NCBI RefSeq assembly: GCF_000802425.1
Contig: NZ_JRUD01000024.1
Span: forward strand, 1 to 64,000
Length of the DNA stretch: 64,000 nt
From: Pseudomonas flexibilis
GTDB taxonomy: Bacteria; Pseudomonadota; Gammaproteobacteria; Pseudomonadales; Pseudomonadaceae
Direction of reading: 5' to 3'
Both the position numbers and the translations under genes were made by a program. Each line of letters begins with the position of its first letter. Within the stretch, counting starts at the first letter, position 1. Of the stretch, positions 49,101-57,941 are shown piece after piece. The notes under the pieces were generated by a model. That model saw nothing but the letters and a program-made list of their open reading frames with translations. It did not search any database and was not told the DNA's origin.

Positions 49101-49274
49101 CTCGACGTTCACGGCGTTGGCGCCGTCGTAGGTGGCTTCGACCTTGATTTCCGGCGGCGTGATGTCCGGGTACTGGGCAATGGGCAGGCGCCCCATGGCC
49201 ACCAGGCCGATGATCAGGATGAGGATCGAGATCACCATCGCGAACACCGGGCGGCGGACGAAGAACTCACCCAT
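46110..49274 (-). CDS. RND multidrug efflux permease (HAE1/AcrB family)
   Basis: 1054-residue inner-membrane proton-driven pump with twelve helices and two large periplasmic loops. The proton-relay aspartates are in GIVVDDAIVVVEGV near residue 405, and the second-half motif GGFVPEEDQAYLMANLQLP is intact. The start at 49274 gives MGEFFVRRPVFAMV, the standard RND N-terminus; the reading from 49310 is a shadow of the adaptor gene. It overlaps the adaptor by eight bases and the channel by four. Substrates cannot be told, but hydrophobic drugs, solvents and dyes are typical. No regulator gene is adjacent. Confidence 0.95.
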   Translation of the reverse strand: MGEFFVRRPVFAMVISILILIIGLVAMGRLPIAQYPDITPPEIKVEATYDGANAVNVEQSVATPLEQKVNGVENMLYMKSTNAGNGQMTLSVAFEVGSDQDISNVLVQNRVSEGSAQLPEEVKRRGVKIKKALAFPLMLVTLRSPNGSYDADFLTNYMSINVLDEVSRIQGVGQVTIFGGSDYAMRIWIKPDQLSRLALTVPDIVNAVQQQNVLTPAGKLGGPPAAPGTEFAYAVQTRGRLETPEQFGEVVVRSNPDGSQVLLRDVARIELGAETYNQIGAFNGKPAAVMAVYQLPEANGLQVAEQIRTAMQRMQGRFPQDIEYVISLDTTKPVSAGIEEIVRTLFEATVIVTLVVFVFLQNFRATLIPTLAVPVALIGTFAVFPLLGFSINTFSLLGLVLAIGIVVDDAIVVVEGVSEKMERGMERRQATIETMKEVSGPVIATALSLTAVFVPVAAMSGITGRLYQQFAITIAISVCISAVVALSLSPALSSTLLKPHEHGARKGWLGRFFARFNRALDKVTDRYIDLTARFTHRPLRALLVLGALVVALLLLFRAVPGGFVPEEDQAYLMANLQLPDAASLERTHAAAAKVEAILAAEPAIESYTTVTGYSFLSGASSTNNAFVFIQLKDWAERPAAEDQATRVAQRLNGRLAAINEGIAIAFGPPAIPGLGTGSGFSMMLQDRSGNAPDYLAEQAQAFIEAASARPELSGLYTTYRATVPQIFLDVDTQKTMKLGVAPGDVNQTLGAFLGGAYVNDFNRFGRLYKVYVQAETGYRRDLADASLFYVRNSGGEMVPMNTLLTSEATSGPEFTYRFNMFRAAEITGRPAPGYTSAQALQALEEVAAAVLPSDMSYAWNAMSYQEKAAEGSGSLVFVMALVFVFLILAAQYESWSLPLGVLFGTPIAICGAMFGLWVARFFSASYENNVFAQIGLVMLIGLAAKNAILIVEFARTEIERGKEPVEAALAAARLRFRPILMTSFAFILGVIPLILASGAGAEARKIMGMTAFAGMLTATLVGVVLVPGLFVVVERYLTRRKHPAAGPIGEEAEP

Positions 49275-50448
49275 TCCGGCCACCCTCCGCCACCGGCGGC
49301 AGATCCCCACTCTCGGCCGGGCGTGGGCGCACGGTCATGCCGGGGCGCAGCCGCAACAAGCCCTCCACCGCAACCCGCTCGCCCGCCTGCAGGCCGGACT
49401 CGATCACCCAGTCGCTGCCCAGCCGCGGCCCTACCCGCACCTGACGCACCTCCACGGTATCGTCCGCCTTGATGACGAACACCCGGTGGACCGACTGCAG
49501 TTCGCTGATCGCCCGCTGCGGCAACAGGATGGCGCCCTTGATCGCGTCGGCATCGAAGCGGATGCGCGCAAACATCCCCGGGCGCAGCAGGTTCTGGGGA
49601 TTGGGAAACTCGGCTTCGATGGTCAGCGAGCCGGTGGTGGGATCGATGTTGCGATCGACCTTGGTGGGCGTCCCCAGATGGTCGTACAGACTGCCGTCGG
49701 CGAGGATCAGCTGGAGGGTGCGCGGGGGCAGCTCCTCGGCTTTGCCCCGCTCAGCGGATGCCGCCAGGCGTCGGACCGCCTCCAGGTAGCCACGCTCGGT
49801 GATCGAGACGCGCACGCCTATCGGATCGGTGCGCGAGATCACGTTCAGCAATCCGCCATTGTTGCTCTGGCTGACATAGTCGCCGACCTCGGCCTGGGAC
49901 AGGCCGATCAGCCCCTGTTCGGGCGCATGGATCTGCGTGTAGCCCAATTCCAGCTGCGCCAGTTGCACCTGCGCCTTGGCCGCCGCCTCCTGGTTCTGCG
50001 CGGCCTCGTAGTTGGCCACGGCGGCATCCAGGTCAATCTTGCTGACGGCGTTCATCGCGGCCAGCGGGCGGATGCGCGCCAGATCCGAGCGGGTCTTGAC
50101 CAAGGCCGTGCGGGTCTGGGCCAGCATCGCCTGGGCCTGCGCCACCTTGGCCTGCAGGGGCTGAGGATCGATGGTGTACAGCAGGGCGCCCTTCTCGACG
50201 AAGGTGCCTTCCTTGAAATGGATACCCTCGAGGAAACCGTCGACCCGGGCGCGGATGGTCACGTCGACGGAACCGATGGTCTCGCCCACCACGTCGAGGG
50301 GAATGCGCACGTCCCGGGGGGCGACAGTCACGAAGGGAATTTCCGGCACGACCACGGCCGGGGGCTGCGCCTTATCGCACCCCCCCAGTCCCACCAGGAG
50401 GGCGAGCGCCAGGCCGGGACAGGAGAGTCGATTGCGGTACGTTGGCAC
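49267..50448 (-). CDS. RND efflux periplasmic adaptor (membrane fusion protein)
   Basis: 393-residue lipoprotein (signal ALALLVGLGGC) linking pump and channel. The order is a barrel-sandwich hybrid domain with VTIRARVDGFLEGIHFKEGTFV, an alpha hairpin near residues 95-160, and beta-barrel and membrane-proximal domains. It is the first gene of adaptor-pump-channel, with only overlaps between genes. Upstream lie 230 bases without a local TetR or LysR gene, unlike many Pseudomonas pumps, so a remote regulator is likely. Confidence 0.93.
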   Translation of the reverse strand: MPTYRNRLSCPGLALALLVGLGGCDKAQPPAVVVPEIPFVTVAPRDVRIPLDVVGETIGSVDVTIRARVDGFLEGIHFKEGTFVEKGALLYTIDPQPLQAKVAQAQAMLAQTRTALVKTRSDLARIRPLAAMNAVSKIDLDAAVANYEAAQNQEAAAKAQVQLAQLELGYTQIHAPEQGLIGLSQAEVGDYVSQSNNGGLLNVISRTDPIGVRVSITERGYLEAVRRLAASAERGKAEELPPRTLQLILADGSLYDHLGTPTKVDRNIDPTTGSLTIEAEFPNPQNLLRPGMFARIRFDADAIKGAILLPQRAISELQSVHRVFVIKADDTVEVRQVRVGPRLGSDWVIESGLQAGERVAVEGLLRLRPGMTVRPRPAESGDLPPVAEGGRNG

Positions 50449-50678
50449 GGGATGCCCCCTTCAATGCTTCAGCGCGATTCCAGCGTCATCGCTCACACTG
50501 CTGGCTTGCGCGCCAGTGAGAGGTGCATTGTTCCCTGCAAACCCGGTGCTCCCTGCTTGTCAGCCGCGGCCTCGGAGCGGTGCTGCGCTCCGGCGGTGCC
50601 AACGCCTTTTAAGGTAGTGCATGGCAACCCGCATGATGGCCCATCCCGGCAGCCGCTCATCGGCACCCGGTCTTCGCG

Positions 50679-51578
50679 CTAGGGCAACGCATAGATGGGA
50701 AACAGCAGCTCCGCACCCTCGCGGAGTTCGCCCAGGTACTTGCGGTGCGCCCGTTCGATTTCGCCCGAGCGGTACAGTTCGCTGATCACGGTATCCACCA
50801 GTAAGCGGAAGTCTTCGTCGCCGCGCTCAAGCGGAAAGGACACCGGCGTGAAGCCGAACAGGGTATCCAGCACTTGCATCTGGTCGGCAGCGGCGCTCTT
50901 GCGCAGATCCGTCTGCAGCAACATGCGCTCGCCGAAGAAGGCATCGGCCTTGCGTTCGGCCACCAGCTCGATGCCCTGTGCGTGGCTGTCGACCGTCACC
51001 AGGGTGGCGATCACCCCGAGCTTGCGCATTCGGTCGCGCGCCCATTCCTCGGAGATCCCGCCCTCGATCGTGGCGTAGGTGTGATTGGCCAGCCCCTGGT
51101 TGATGGTGGCGCGCCAGGTCGGACCGGTATGCACCGGCTCGCCGCTAAGCGCCCTGATCAATTGGGGTTGGGCATCCGTGCGTACCACCACGGCCAGGCC
51201 AGCGGTGTACACCGGTCGCGAAAAGCTCACCTCTTTGCGGCTCGCCAGGGTTTCCGGGGTCGGCGTGCAGAAGATGTCGATCGCCCCCGACTGGATGGCG
51301 CCGATGACCTCGCCACGGCTGACGGCCTTATAGCGCACCTGCATATTGCTCAGGCCCAGCTCCGCCTTCACCCGGTCGGCGATCTTCAGGCACAGCTCGA
51401 TGCCGTAGCCGCTGACCGTTCCCCCCGTCTCGCTGCTGAATGGCGCAAGGTCTGGCAGGTAGCCCAGCGTGAAGGTGTTGTTCATGCGTACGCGCTCGAG
51501 CGTATTGGCGCCCGCCAGCACCGGCAGCAGTGCGAGCAGGCCGACCAGCAACAGACTGGCAATGGTGTGTCGCTTCAT
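50679..51578 (-). CDS. Orphan periplasmic amino-acid-type binding protein (SBP family 3)
   Basis: 299-residue exported protein: signal peptide SLLLVGLLALLPVLAGA, then the family 3 solute-binding fold with NNTFTLGYLPDLAPFSS, GYGIELCLKIADRV, GAIDIFCTPTPET and EVSFSRPVYTAGLAVVVR. The ligand is probably an amino acid. No ABC permease or ATPase lies beside it; instead it is the last gene after PotE and two decarboxylases, 52 bases from potE. The ATG at 51578 has AGGAG six bases upstream. A sensor or scavenging role near the decarboxylase system is inferred only from position. Cyclohexadienyl-dehydratase-type relatives show that such proteins can also be enzymes. Confidence 0.85.
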   Translation of the reverse strand: MKRHTIASLLLVGLLALLPVLAGANTLERVRMNNTFTLGYLPDLAPFSSETGGTVSGYGIELCLKIADRVKAELGLSNMQVRYKAVSRGEVIGAIQSGAIDIFCTPTPETLASRKEVSFSRPVYTAGLAVVVRTDAQPQLIRALSGEPVHTGPTWRATINQGLANHTYATIEGGISEEWARDRMRKLGVIATLVTVDSHAQGIELVAERKADAFFGERMLLQTDLRKSAAADQMQVLDTLFGFTPVSFPLERGDEDFRLLVDTVISELYRSGEIERAHRKYLGELREGAELLFPIYALP

Positions 51579-51630
51579 GTTCATCTCCTGTCCCCACATG
51601 CGAATGTCGTGGCCATCGGAAAGCGCCTGC

Positions 51631-52962
51631 CTAGCCTGCGGCCACGGCGACGGGCCGTTCGGTGACGAAGCGCTTGGCGACGAAGCCGTAGAGCAGATAG
51701 CCGACCGCCAGCACGAGGGTGGCGCCGAACACCGCATCCTTGCCGGAGGCGTAGATCGCGTAGAACGAATAGGCCATCGCAATCAGCAGCACCATCACAT
51801 TGCGACTGAACACCGACGGGCCCACGTCAGCCTTGTACATCATCACCAGCAGGCTGGTGAGTGCGGTCACGTAGGGAATCAGGTTGGTCACCGCCGCCAG
51901 GCTGACCAGCTTGCCGAACTGCTCGCTGGCGTTGGGCGAGATGGTCGACAGGGCCAGCAGGGTCTGCAGAATGCCGCACACGACCATGCCGATGATCGGC
52001 GCGTTGGCCGCCGTTACCTTGGAAAACAGCTTGGGGAACATCCCCTGGTCGGCGGTCATCTTGGCCGTCTGCGCCAGGGTGAACTGCCAGCCCAGCAGCG
52101 AGCCGATACAGGCCATCACGGCCAGCGCCATGATGACGTTGCCCACCAGCGGGTTGAACATCTGCGCATACACGTAGGCGAACGGTGCCGAGGAATTGGC
52201 CAGCTCGGCATTCGGCACGATGCCCTGGATCACCGTGGTCGACAGCACGTACACCACCGCCGCGCCCAGGGTGCCGAACAGGCAGGCCAGCGGCACGTTG
52301 CGCTTGGGGTCTTCCACCGCGTCGGAGCTCTGCGCGGCCGACTCCATGCCGAGGAAGGCCCACAGGGTCAGCGGAATGCTCTGGGTGATGGCATCGCTGA
52401 CGGCGATGTTGTTCGGGTTCCAGGCGGCGGCGAACACCTCCGGCTTGAACCAGAACCAGCCGATCAGGCTGAGGCCGGCCACCGGAATGATCACGCCCCA
52501 GACGGTGACCGTGCCGATCTTGCCGGTGATGTTCGGCCCGCCGAAGTTGGCCACCGTGGTGATCCACAGCAGGCCGACCGTGCCGATGAACAGGGGAATG
52601 GCGCCGCTGCTCAGCCAGGGCACGAACGACGACAGGTAACCGACCGCGGAGATGCCGATCGCCACGTTGCCGATGGCCAGCGACAGGAAATAGAGGAAGG
52701 AGCACAGGAAGAACGCCGACTTGCCGTGCGCCTCCTCGCTGTAGGCGGACATGCCACCCGAGCGGTTGCAGAGCAGTCCGCACTGGGCGAAGCAGTAGGC
52801 GATGGCCATCGAGCCGATCGCCGTGACGATCCACGACAGCAGCGAGACGGCCCCCAGCTGCGCCATGTTCGAGGGCAGCATGATGATGCCCGAGCCCATC
52901 ATGTTGACCGCCACCAGGGTGGTGAGGCCCACCAGGCCCATCTTCTTGCTTGACTCAGCCAT
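51631..52962 (-). CDS. potE: PotE-like amino acid/polyamine antiporter
   Basis: 443-residue APC-superfamily carrier with twelve helices. The opening MGLVGLTTLVAVNMMGSGIIMLPSNMA is close to E. coli PotE, which exchanges putrescine for ornithine, and also to CadB, which exchanges cadaverine for lysine. SGGMSAYSEEAHGKS and GMESAAQSSDAVEDP are further family marks. It lies 71 bases behind a lysine/ornithine-type decarboxylase on the same strand, the usual decarboxylase-antiporter pairing for acid defence and polyamine excretion. Which amine is exchanged is not readable, so the symbol is approximate. Confidence 0.85.
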   Translation of the reverse strand: MAESSKKMGLVGLTTLVAVNMMGSGIIMLPSNMAQLGAVSLLSWIVTAIGSMAIAYCFAQCGLLCNRSGGMSAYSEEAHGKSAFFLCSFLYFLSLAIGNVAIGISAVGYLSSFVPWLSSGAIPLFIGTVGLLWITTVANFGGPNITGKIGTVTVWGVIIPVAGLSLIGWFWFKPEVFAAAWNPNNIAVSDAITQSIPLTLWAFLGMESAAQSSDAVEDPKRNVPLACLFGTLGAAVVYVLSTTVIQGIVPNAELANSSAPFAYVYAQMFNPLVGNVIMALAVMACIGSLLGWQFTLAQTAKMTADQGMFPKLFSKVTAANAPIIGMVVCGILQTLLALSTISPNASEQFGKLVSLAAVTNLIPYVTALTSLLVMMYKADVGPSVFSRNVMVLLIAMAYSFYAIYASGKDAVFGATLVLAVGYLLYGFVAKRFVTERPVAVAAG

Positions 52963-53012
52963 TGCAGAACTCCTCGCACTCTCCGCGGCGGCGGCCCGTG
53001 TCCGGGCCTGCG

Positions 53013-53033
53013 CGCCCGGGCGGAAGCCGGGCG
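53013..53033 (-). terminator. Hairpin directly after the lysine/ornithine-type decarboxylase gene
   Basis: CGCCCGG (53013-53019) and CCGGGCG (53027-53033) form a perfect seven-base-pair stem starting at the base after the stop codon on the minus strand. There is no T-run. It may lower potE expression relative to the decarboxylase. Confidence 0.4.
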
Positions 53034-55334
53034 TTACTGTTTGACGACGTAGACCCTGTAAGTCAGCTCTCCCCGAGCGCCGTGCTCCACCTCGACGCCA
53101 TGGTTGTCATGCCCGAAGCCCGGGAAATGGCTGTCGAACAGCTCCATGGCCAGCAGGTAGTCGATGATGGCGCGCTTGTCGGCACCGGCCTTTTCGCCCG
53201 GCATCATCAGCGGAATGCCCGGGGGATACGGCACGATCTGCACCGCCACGGTACGGTCGAGCATGTCCCGCACGGCGATCTGCTCGATCTCTCCCCTGAC
53301 CAGGCGGGCGTAGGTGTCGCGTGGCGAGGACACCGGGTCGGGCAGCAGGCTGAACGCCGCATCCATGTTGTGCAGCAGGCGTGAATCCAGCATGTCCTGG
53401 TGCATCGCCCCGGCCAGATCGCGCAGGCCCATGCCCGCATAGCGCTCGGGATAGCTGGCCAGCAGGTCGGGCATCACCTGTTCCAGCGGCGCGTTGGCGT
53501 CGTAATGGCGCTTGAATTCCATCAGGCCGGCCACCAGCGAACCCCATTTGCCGCGCGTCACGCCGACGCTGAACAGCACCAGGATGGAGTACGGCTCGGT
53601 CTTCTCCACCACGATGCCACGACTGGACAGGAAGGAGGACACCAGCGGCGCCGGGATGCCGCTGTCCTGCATGTCGCCCTCCAGGCTCTGCCCGGGCGTC
53701 AGCACGGTGACCTTGATCGGGTCGAGCATGCAGTAGTCCGCGCCGAGGTCGCTGAAGCCATGCCACCGGGCGCCGGGCTTGAGCACCCAGGCGTCGCCGT
53801 GGCGCAGGGCCTGCGGGTCGACGTCGGCAAACGGCACGCCGTCCACCTCGTCGGGCTGCCAGACCCCGAACCACCAGTCCTGCCCGTCGCGTTCGCGCAT
53901 CTCGCGGTCCAGCCGCACCATCGCCTGGCGGAAGGCGATGGCCTCGCCGATGGACTCGTCGGTGAGGTATTCGCCGGCGTCGTCCATCATCTTCGCCGAC
54001 ACATCGGTGGAGGCGATGATGCTGTACTGCGGCGAGGTGGAGGTGTGCATCATGAAGGCTTCGTTGAACAGCGCCGGCGTCACCGGCACCTTGCCCGAGC
54101 GGATATGGATCATCGACGCCTGCGACAGGGCAGCGAGCAGCTTGTGGGTGGAGTGGGTGACGGTCACCGTGGCATCGTCGGCGTGCCGCTCGCCGCGGTG
54201 CATGCCGTAGCGCCCCTCGTACAGCGCATTGAAGCGCGCGTAGGCGTACCAGGCCTCGTCGTAGTGGATGCGGTCGACGCTCCTGCTCAGCTCGCGGGTG
54301 GTGGTCTGCACGTTGTAGCAGAGGCCGTCGTAGGTCGAGTTGGTCAGCACCGCCAGCACCGGGCGTGCCTGCTTGTCGCGCGCCAGCGGGCTTTCGGCCA
54401 GTTTCTGCGCCACCGCCTCGGGGGTCAGCTCGCTTTGCGGCACCGGGCCGATCAGGCCGCGCGCATTGCGCCGCGGGCGCAGGTACAGCGGCACGGCGCC
54501 GGACATGTTCAGCGCGTAGTTCAGCGACTTGTGGCAATTGCGGTCGACCAGCACGGCATCGCCGTCGGTCACCGAGGCGTGCAGGATGATCTGGTTGCTG
54601 GCCGAGCTGCCGCCCACCGAGAAGAAGGTGAAGTCGGCACCGAACACCCGGGCGGCATAGCGCTCCGCCTCCGCCATCGGCCCCGAGTGATCGTTCAGCG
54701 AACCCAGCTCGCCCACCGACACGCTGAGGTCCGAGCGCAGCATCTGCTCGCCGTAGAAATCCAGGAAGCTGCGCCCCACCGCGGTCTTCATGAAGGCGGT
54801 GCCGCCGGTATGGCCCGGGGTGTGCCAGGAGTATTCGCAGGTATCGGCGAAGTTGACCAGGGCGCCGAAGAACGGCGGCAGGATGCTGTCCAGGTAGCGC
54901 CGGGCCGCCGCGGCGATGCGCCCGGCGATGAACGCGGGACTGTCTTCCGGCAGCCAGATGAAACCGTCCATCTGCTCGACGAATGCCAACGGCACGCGGT
55001 GGTGGTGGGCCTGGGTCATGCCCAGCAGCAGGGGCAGCTGGGCGGTGCGCCGGCGAATCAGGCGCACCACCTGCTGCGCCTTGTGCAGATCCTGCTCGCA
55101 CAGGCCCCAGCCCAGGATCACGCAGCAATAGGCGGGATTGGACAGGAGGGCGATCTGCGCATCGTCCAGGGAACCGGCCAGCTCCACTGCCAGATCATGG
55201 TCCTCCAGCGCGCGCATGACGCCCTCGGCGCTGTGCAGGATCACGTCCTCCTCATGGCCGCGTGCGCTGGCCACGATCAGCACCGGATAGCGCCGGGCCA
55301 GGGCGGGGGGCAACGGCGTTTGCGAGCGACTCAT
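53034..55334 (-). CDS. Lysine/ornithine-type PLP amino acid decarboxylase
   Basis: 766-residue fold-type I decarboxylase with an N-terminal receiver-like wing domain (1-130), PLP core and C-terminal domain. The active-site lysine is in VTHSTHKLLAALSQ; DRNCHKS and HYDEAWYAYARF surround the cofactor. The opening of the core SWHTPGHTGG and LRSDLSVSVGELGSLNDHSGP resemble Pseudomonas lysine decarboxylase LdcA. The neighbouring PotE-type antiporter would fit ornithine or lysine, giving putrescine or cadaverine. GGAGG precedes the start at 55334. The substrate is left open. Confidence 0.88.
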   Translation of the reverse strand: MSRSQTPLPPALARRYPVLIVASARGHEEDVILHSAEGVMRALEDHDLAVELAGSLDDAQIALLSNPAYCCVILGWGLCEQDLHKAQQVVRLIRRRTAQLPLLLGMTQAHHHRVPLAFVEQMDGFIWLPEDSPAFIAGRIAAAARRYLDSILPPFFGALVNFADTCEYSWHTPGHTGGTAFMKTAVGRSFLDFYGEQMLRSDLSVSVGELGSLNDHSGPMAEAERYAARVFGADFTFFSVGGSSASNQIILHASVTDGDAVLVDRNCHKSLNYALNMSGAVPLYLRPRRNARGLIGPVPQSELTPEAVAQKLAESPLARDKQARPVLAVLTNSTYDGLCYNVQTTTRELSRSVDRIHYDEAWYAYARFNALYEGRYGMHRGERHADDATVTVTHSTHKLLAALSQASMIHIRSGKVPVTPALFNEAFMMHTSTSPQYSIIASTDVSAKMMDDAGEYLTDESIGEAIAFRQAMVRLDREMRERDGQDWWFGVWQPDEVDGVPFADVDPQALRHGDAWVLKPGARWHGFSDLGADYCMLDPIKVTVLTPGQSLEGDMQDSGIPAPLVSSFLSSRGIVVEKTEPYSILVLFSVGVTRGKWGSLVAGLMEFKRHYDANAPLEQVMPDLLASYPERYAGMGLRDLAGAMHQDMLDSRLLHNMDAAFSLLPDPVSSPRDTYARLVRGEIEQIAVRDMLDRTVAVQIVPYPPGIPLMMPGEKAGADKRAIIDYLLAMELFDSHFPGFGHDNHGVEVEHGARGELTYRVYVVKQ

Positions 55335-55367
55335 GGCGGAGGCCTCCACGGGACGGCAAGGTTCGGG

Positions 55368-57668
55368 TTACTTGAGACACCAGAAGTGGTAATCGCCGTC
55401 CCTGTGCACCGCTCCCGACACCTCCTTCTCGAAGCCCGGGAAGCGGTTGCCCCAGTCCTGCAGGGCCTGGATGTAGCGCAGCCACGGGCCGTCCAGCGCG
55501 CCCATGTTCTCGCCGGGCATGACGATGGGGATGCCCGGCGGATAGGGCATCACGCCGACGCCGGTGACCCGGTTGGCCGCCTGGTTCAGCGGCAGCAGTT
55601 CGGCGTCGCCGGCCTGCAGGGCCTGAAAGGCGGCGCGCGGCGTCATTTCGATGCGCGGCAACTGGCCGAAGGCCTGCGCCTGCAGCGCATCCATGCGGCT
55701 GGAGCGCATGTACTCGAACATCTCCCGGCTCAGATCGCGCAGCCCCATGCCGCCGTAACGCGCAGCGTGCTGTGCCACCAGATCGGGCAGCACGCGCTCC
55801 AGGGGCTGGTTCTCGTCGTGATGGCGCTTGAAGGCCAGCATCACGTTGATCAGCGTGGCCCACTTGCCCTTGGTCACTCCGATGCTGAACAGGCACAGCA
55901 CCATGAAGTCGGTGATGCGCGACGGCACGATGTTCTGCCGGTACAGGAAAGCACCGAGAATCGGCGCGGGTACGCCCTCGGCCTGCAACTCGCCGTCATT
56001 GCCCATGCCCGGCACCAGGATGCCGACCTTGATGGGGTCGAGCAGGCACCAGCCCGGCGCCAGGCCGGCGAAGCCATGCCACTCGGCGCCCGGCTCCAGC
56101 TCCCAACAGCTGGGCTCGCTGGCCAGCCACTCGCTGTCGGCATCGGCGAAGTCGACCAGCGTGCCGCTGCGGTCCCGCACCTGCGGGGCGTTCCAGGGCT
56201 GGAAGAACCAGTCGCCGCGGCTGGCGAACTCGCGATGGACGCGCGCCAGGGCCTGGCGGAAATCCACCGCCTCGCGAATCGCATCCTGCGTCAGCGTGTA
56301 GCCGCCTCGGCCATCCATCATGGCCGCGCCGATTTCATTGGAGGCGAACATCGCATAGAGCGGCGAGGTGCTGGCCTGGATCACGAAGGATTCGTTGAAG
56401 CGGCTGTGCTCGATCGGGTTGCGACCGTTGCGGACGTGGATGAACGAGGACTGCGACAGCGCCGCCAGCAGCTTGTGGGTGGAGTGGGTGGCGAACACCG
56501 TCGGCGCGTTGGCGGCATGCTCGAGCGGATCGCCGCGCATGGCGAAGCGCCCGCGGTACAGCGGATTGAACCGCGCATAGCCGTACCAGGCCTCGTCGAA
56601 GTGGATGCGGTCGCTGCTCTGCCCCAGCAGCGCCTCGGCGCGTTCGGCGTCCAGGCACATGCCGTCGTAGGTGCAGTTGGTCAGCACCGCGTAGACCGGC
56701 TTGTCGCCCCGCATCTGGCCGCGCAGGGGATGATGGTCGATGGCGTCGGCGATCCGCTGTGGATCGAACTGCTCCGGCAACAGCGGGCCGATGATGCCGA
56801 ACCGGTTGCGGGTCGGCGTCATGTACACCGGCACGCCGCCGCACAGCACCAGGCCCTGCTCGATGGACTTGTGGCAGTTGCGGTCGCACAGGGCTATCTG
56901 GTTCTCGCCCACGCAGGCCATGAAGATCGCCCGGTTCGAGCCCGAGGTGCCGTTGAGCACCGCATAGCTGGCATGGGCGCCGAAGATGCGCGCCGCAAAG
57001 GCCTCGGAGGCGCCGACCGGGCCGCTGTGGTCGAGCACCGAGCCGAGGTTGCCACGCTCGATGCCACTGTCGGCGCGGAACAGGTTTTCGCCGAAGAAAT
57101 CGAAGAACACCCGGCCGACCGGCGACTTGGTGAAGGCGATCCCGCCCTGGTGACCGGGCGCCGCCCAGGAGTGTTCGTCCTTGAGGGTGTAGCGGATCAG
57201 GGCATCGGTGAACGGCGGCAGCAGACGCTCCAGATAGCGCTCGATCGCAGCGAGCACCCGCCCGGCCACGAAGGGGGCGGTGTCTTCCAGCATCCAGAGG
57301 AATTCGTCGGCCAGCCCCATGGCCTCCACCGTGATGCTGCGCTTGGCGTCGCGGTCGGCCATCAGGAATACCGGCACCCGTTCGTGACGCTGGCGAATGG
57401 CATGCAGGAGTTCCAGCGCCTGGGCATGGCTGCGCTGATCGTTGCGGCCCAGCGTCCAGTCCACGCAGATGCAGTGCAGGGCGGCGTCGGACACCACCGC
57501 GGCCATGCCGTCCTCGTAGGAGGCGGCGCCGACCACGTCGGTGTTGCGGGAGTTGAATTCGCTGATCAGGTCCTGCAGTACCCGACCGCGGGCCCTGCTC
57601 GGGTGGCCCAGGTCGTCATCGACCAGCAGGACCCGCTTGCGCAGCTGGAAACTGGTGCGCCCAATCAT
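55368..57668 (-). CDS. adiA: AdiA-like arginine decarboxylase
   Basis: 766-residue paralogue with the same wing, core and C-terminal domains. Core motifs follow the biodegradative arginine decarboxylase AdiA more than lysine enzymes: SWAAPGHQGG, LFRADSGIERGNLGSVLDHS, DRNCHKSIEQGL, YMTPTRNRFGIIGP. The PLP lysine is in ATHSTHKLLAALSQ. The reaction would turn arginine to agmatine and consume a proton. It is the first gene of the run, 33 bases ahead of the second decarboxylase. AdiC, the usual arginine/agmatine antiporter, is absent. Confidence 0.85.
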   Translation of the reverse strand: MIGRTSFQLRKRVLLVDDDLGHPSRARGRVLQDLISEFNSRNTDVVGAASYEDGMAAVVSDAALHCICVDWTLGRNDQRSHAQALELLHAIRQRHERVPVFLMADRDAKRSITVEAMGLADEFLWMLEDTAPFVAGRVLAAIERYLERLLPPFTDALIRYTLKDEHSWAAPGHQGGIAFTKSPVGRVFFDFFGENLFRADSGIERGNLGSVLDHSGPVGASEAFAARIFGAHASYAVLNGTSGSNRAIFMACVGENQIALCDRNCHKSIEQGLVLCGGVPVYMTPTRNRFGIIGPLLPEQFDPQRIADAIDHHPLRGQMRGDKPVYAVLTNCTYDGMCLDAERAEALLGQSSDRIHFDEAWYGYARFNPLYRGRFAMRGDPLEHAANAPTVFATHSTHKLLAALSQSSFIHVRNGRNPIEHSRFNESFVIQASTSPLYAMFASNEIGAAMMDGRGGYTLTQDAIREAVDFRQALARVHREFASRGDWFFQPWNAPQVRDRSGTLVDFADADSEWLASEPSCWELEPGAEWHGFAGLAPGWCLLDPIKVGILVPGMGNDGELQAEGVPAPILGAFLYRQNIVPSRITDFMVLCLFSIGVTKGKWATLINVMLAFKRHHDENQPLERVLPDLVAQHAARYGGMGLRDLSREMFEYMRSSRMDALQAQAFGQLPRIEMTPRAAFQALQAGDAELLPLNQAANRVTGVGVMPYPPGIPIVMPGENMGALDGPWLRYIQALQDWGNRFPGFEKEVSGAVHRDGDYHFWCLK

Positions 57669-57941
57669 GTGACGATCTCCCAGGAAAGGGGGAGCACCAC
57701 TACGGCGACATCCTTGGCGACGATGCCCGCGCCGGGAATAACCCTACCATCAGTGCGGTATCAGGAAGCTGTGTGAGTTCCGACACGGGGATTCGCGCCG
57801 AAGTGCCCGACACGCCCGGGTTTCCGATAGCCGGCGATGCATACACTCAGCCAGGGCCCGCCAGCGCACTCTGCCGTGGAGCGCTGTCTATCGATGGGTT
57901 GACCATCTCGCCGCGGCGCCGCGCGCGGCAAGGAGTTCTCC

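Noticed and set aside
46149-49472. 1107-codon plus-strand frame opposite the RND pump gene
   Set aside because: Antisense to a well-conserved pump; composition dominated by His, Gln, Gly and Arg, with no domain pattern.
53400-57776. Very long plus-strand open frame (1458 codons) opposite both decarboxylase genes
   Set aside because: It is antisense to two clear enzymes with intact motifs. Its product is low-complexity, rich in His, Gln, Gly and Arg, typical of the reverse frame of GC-rich codons.
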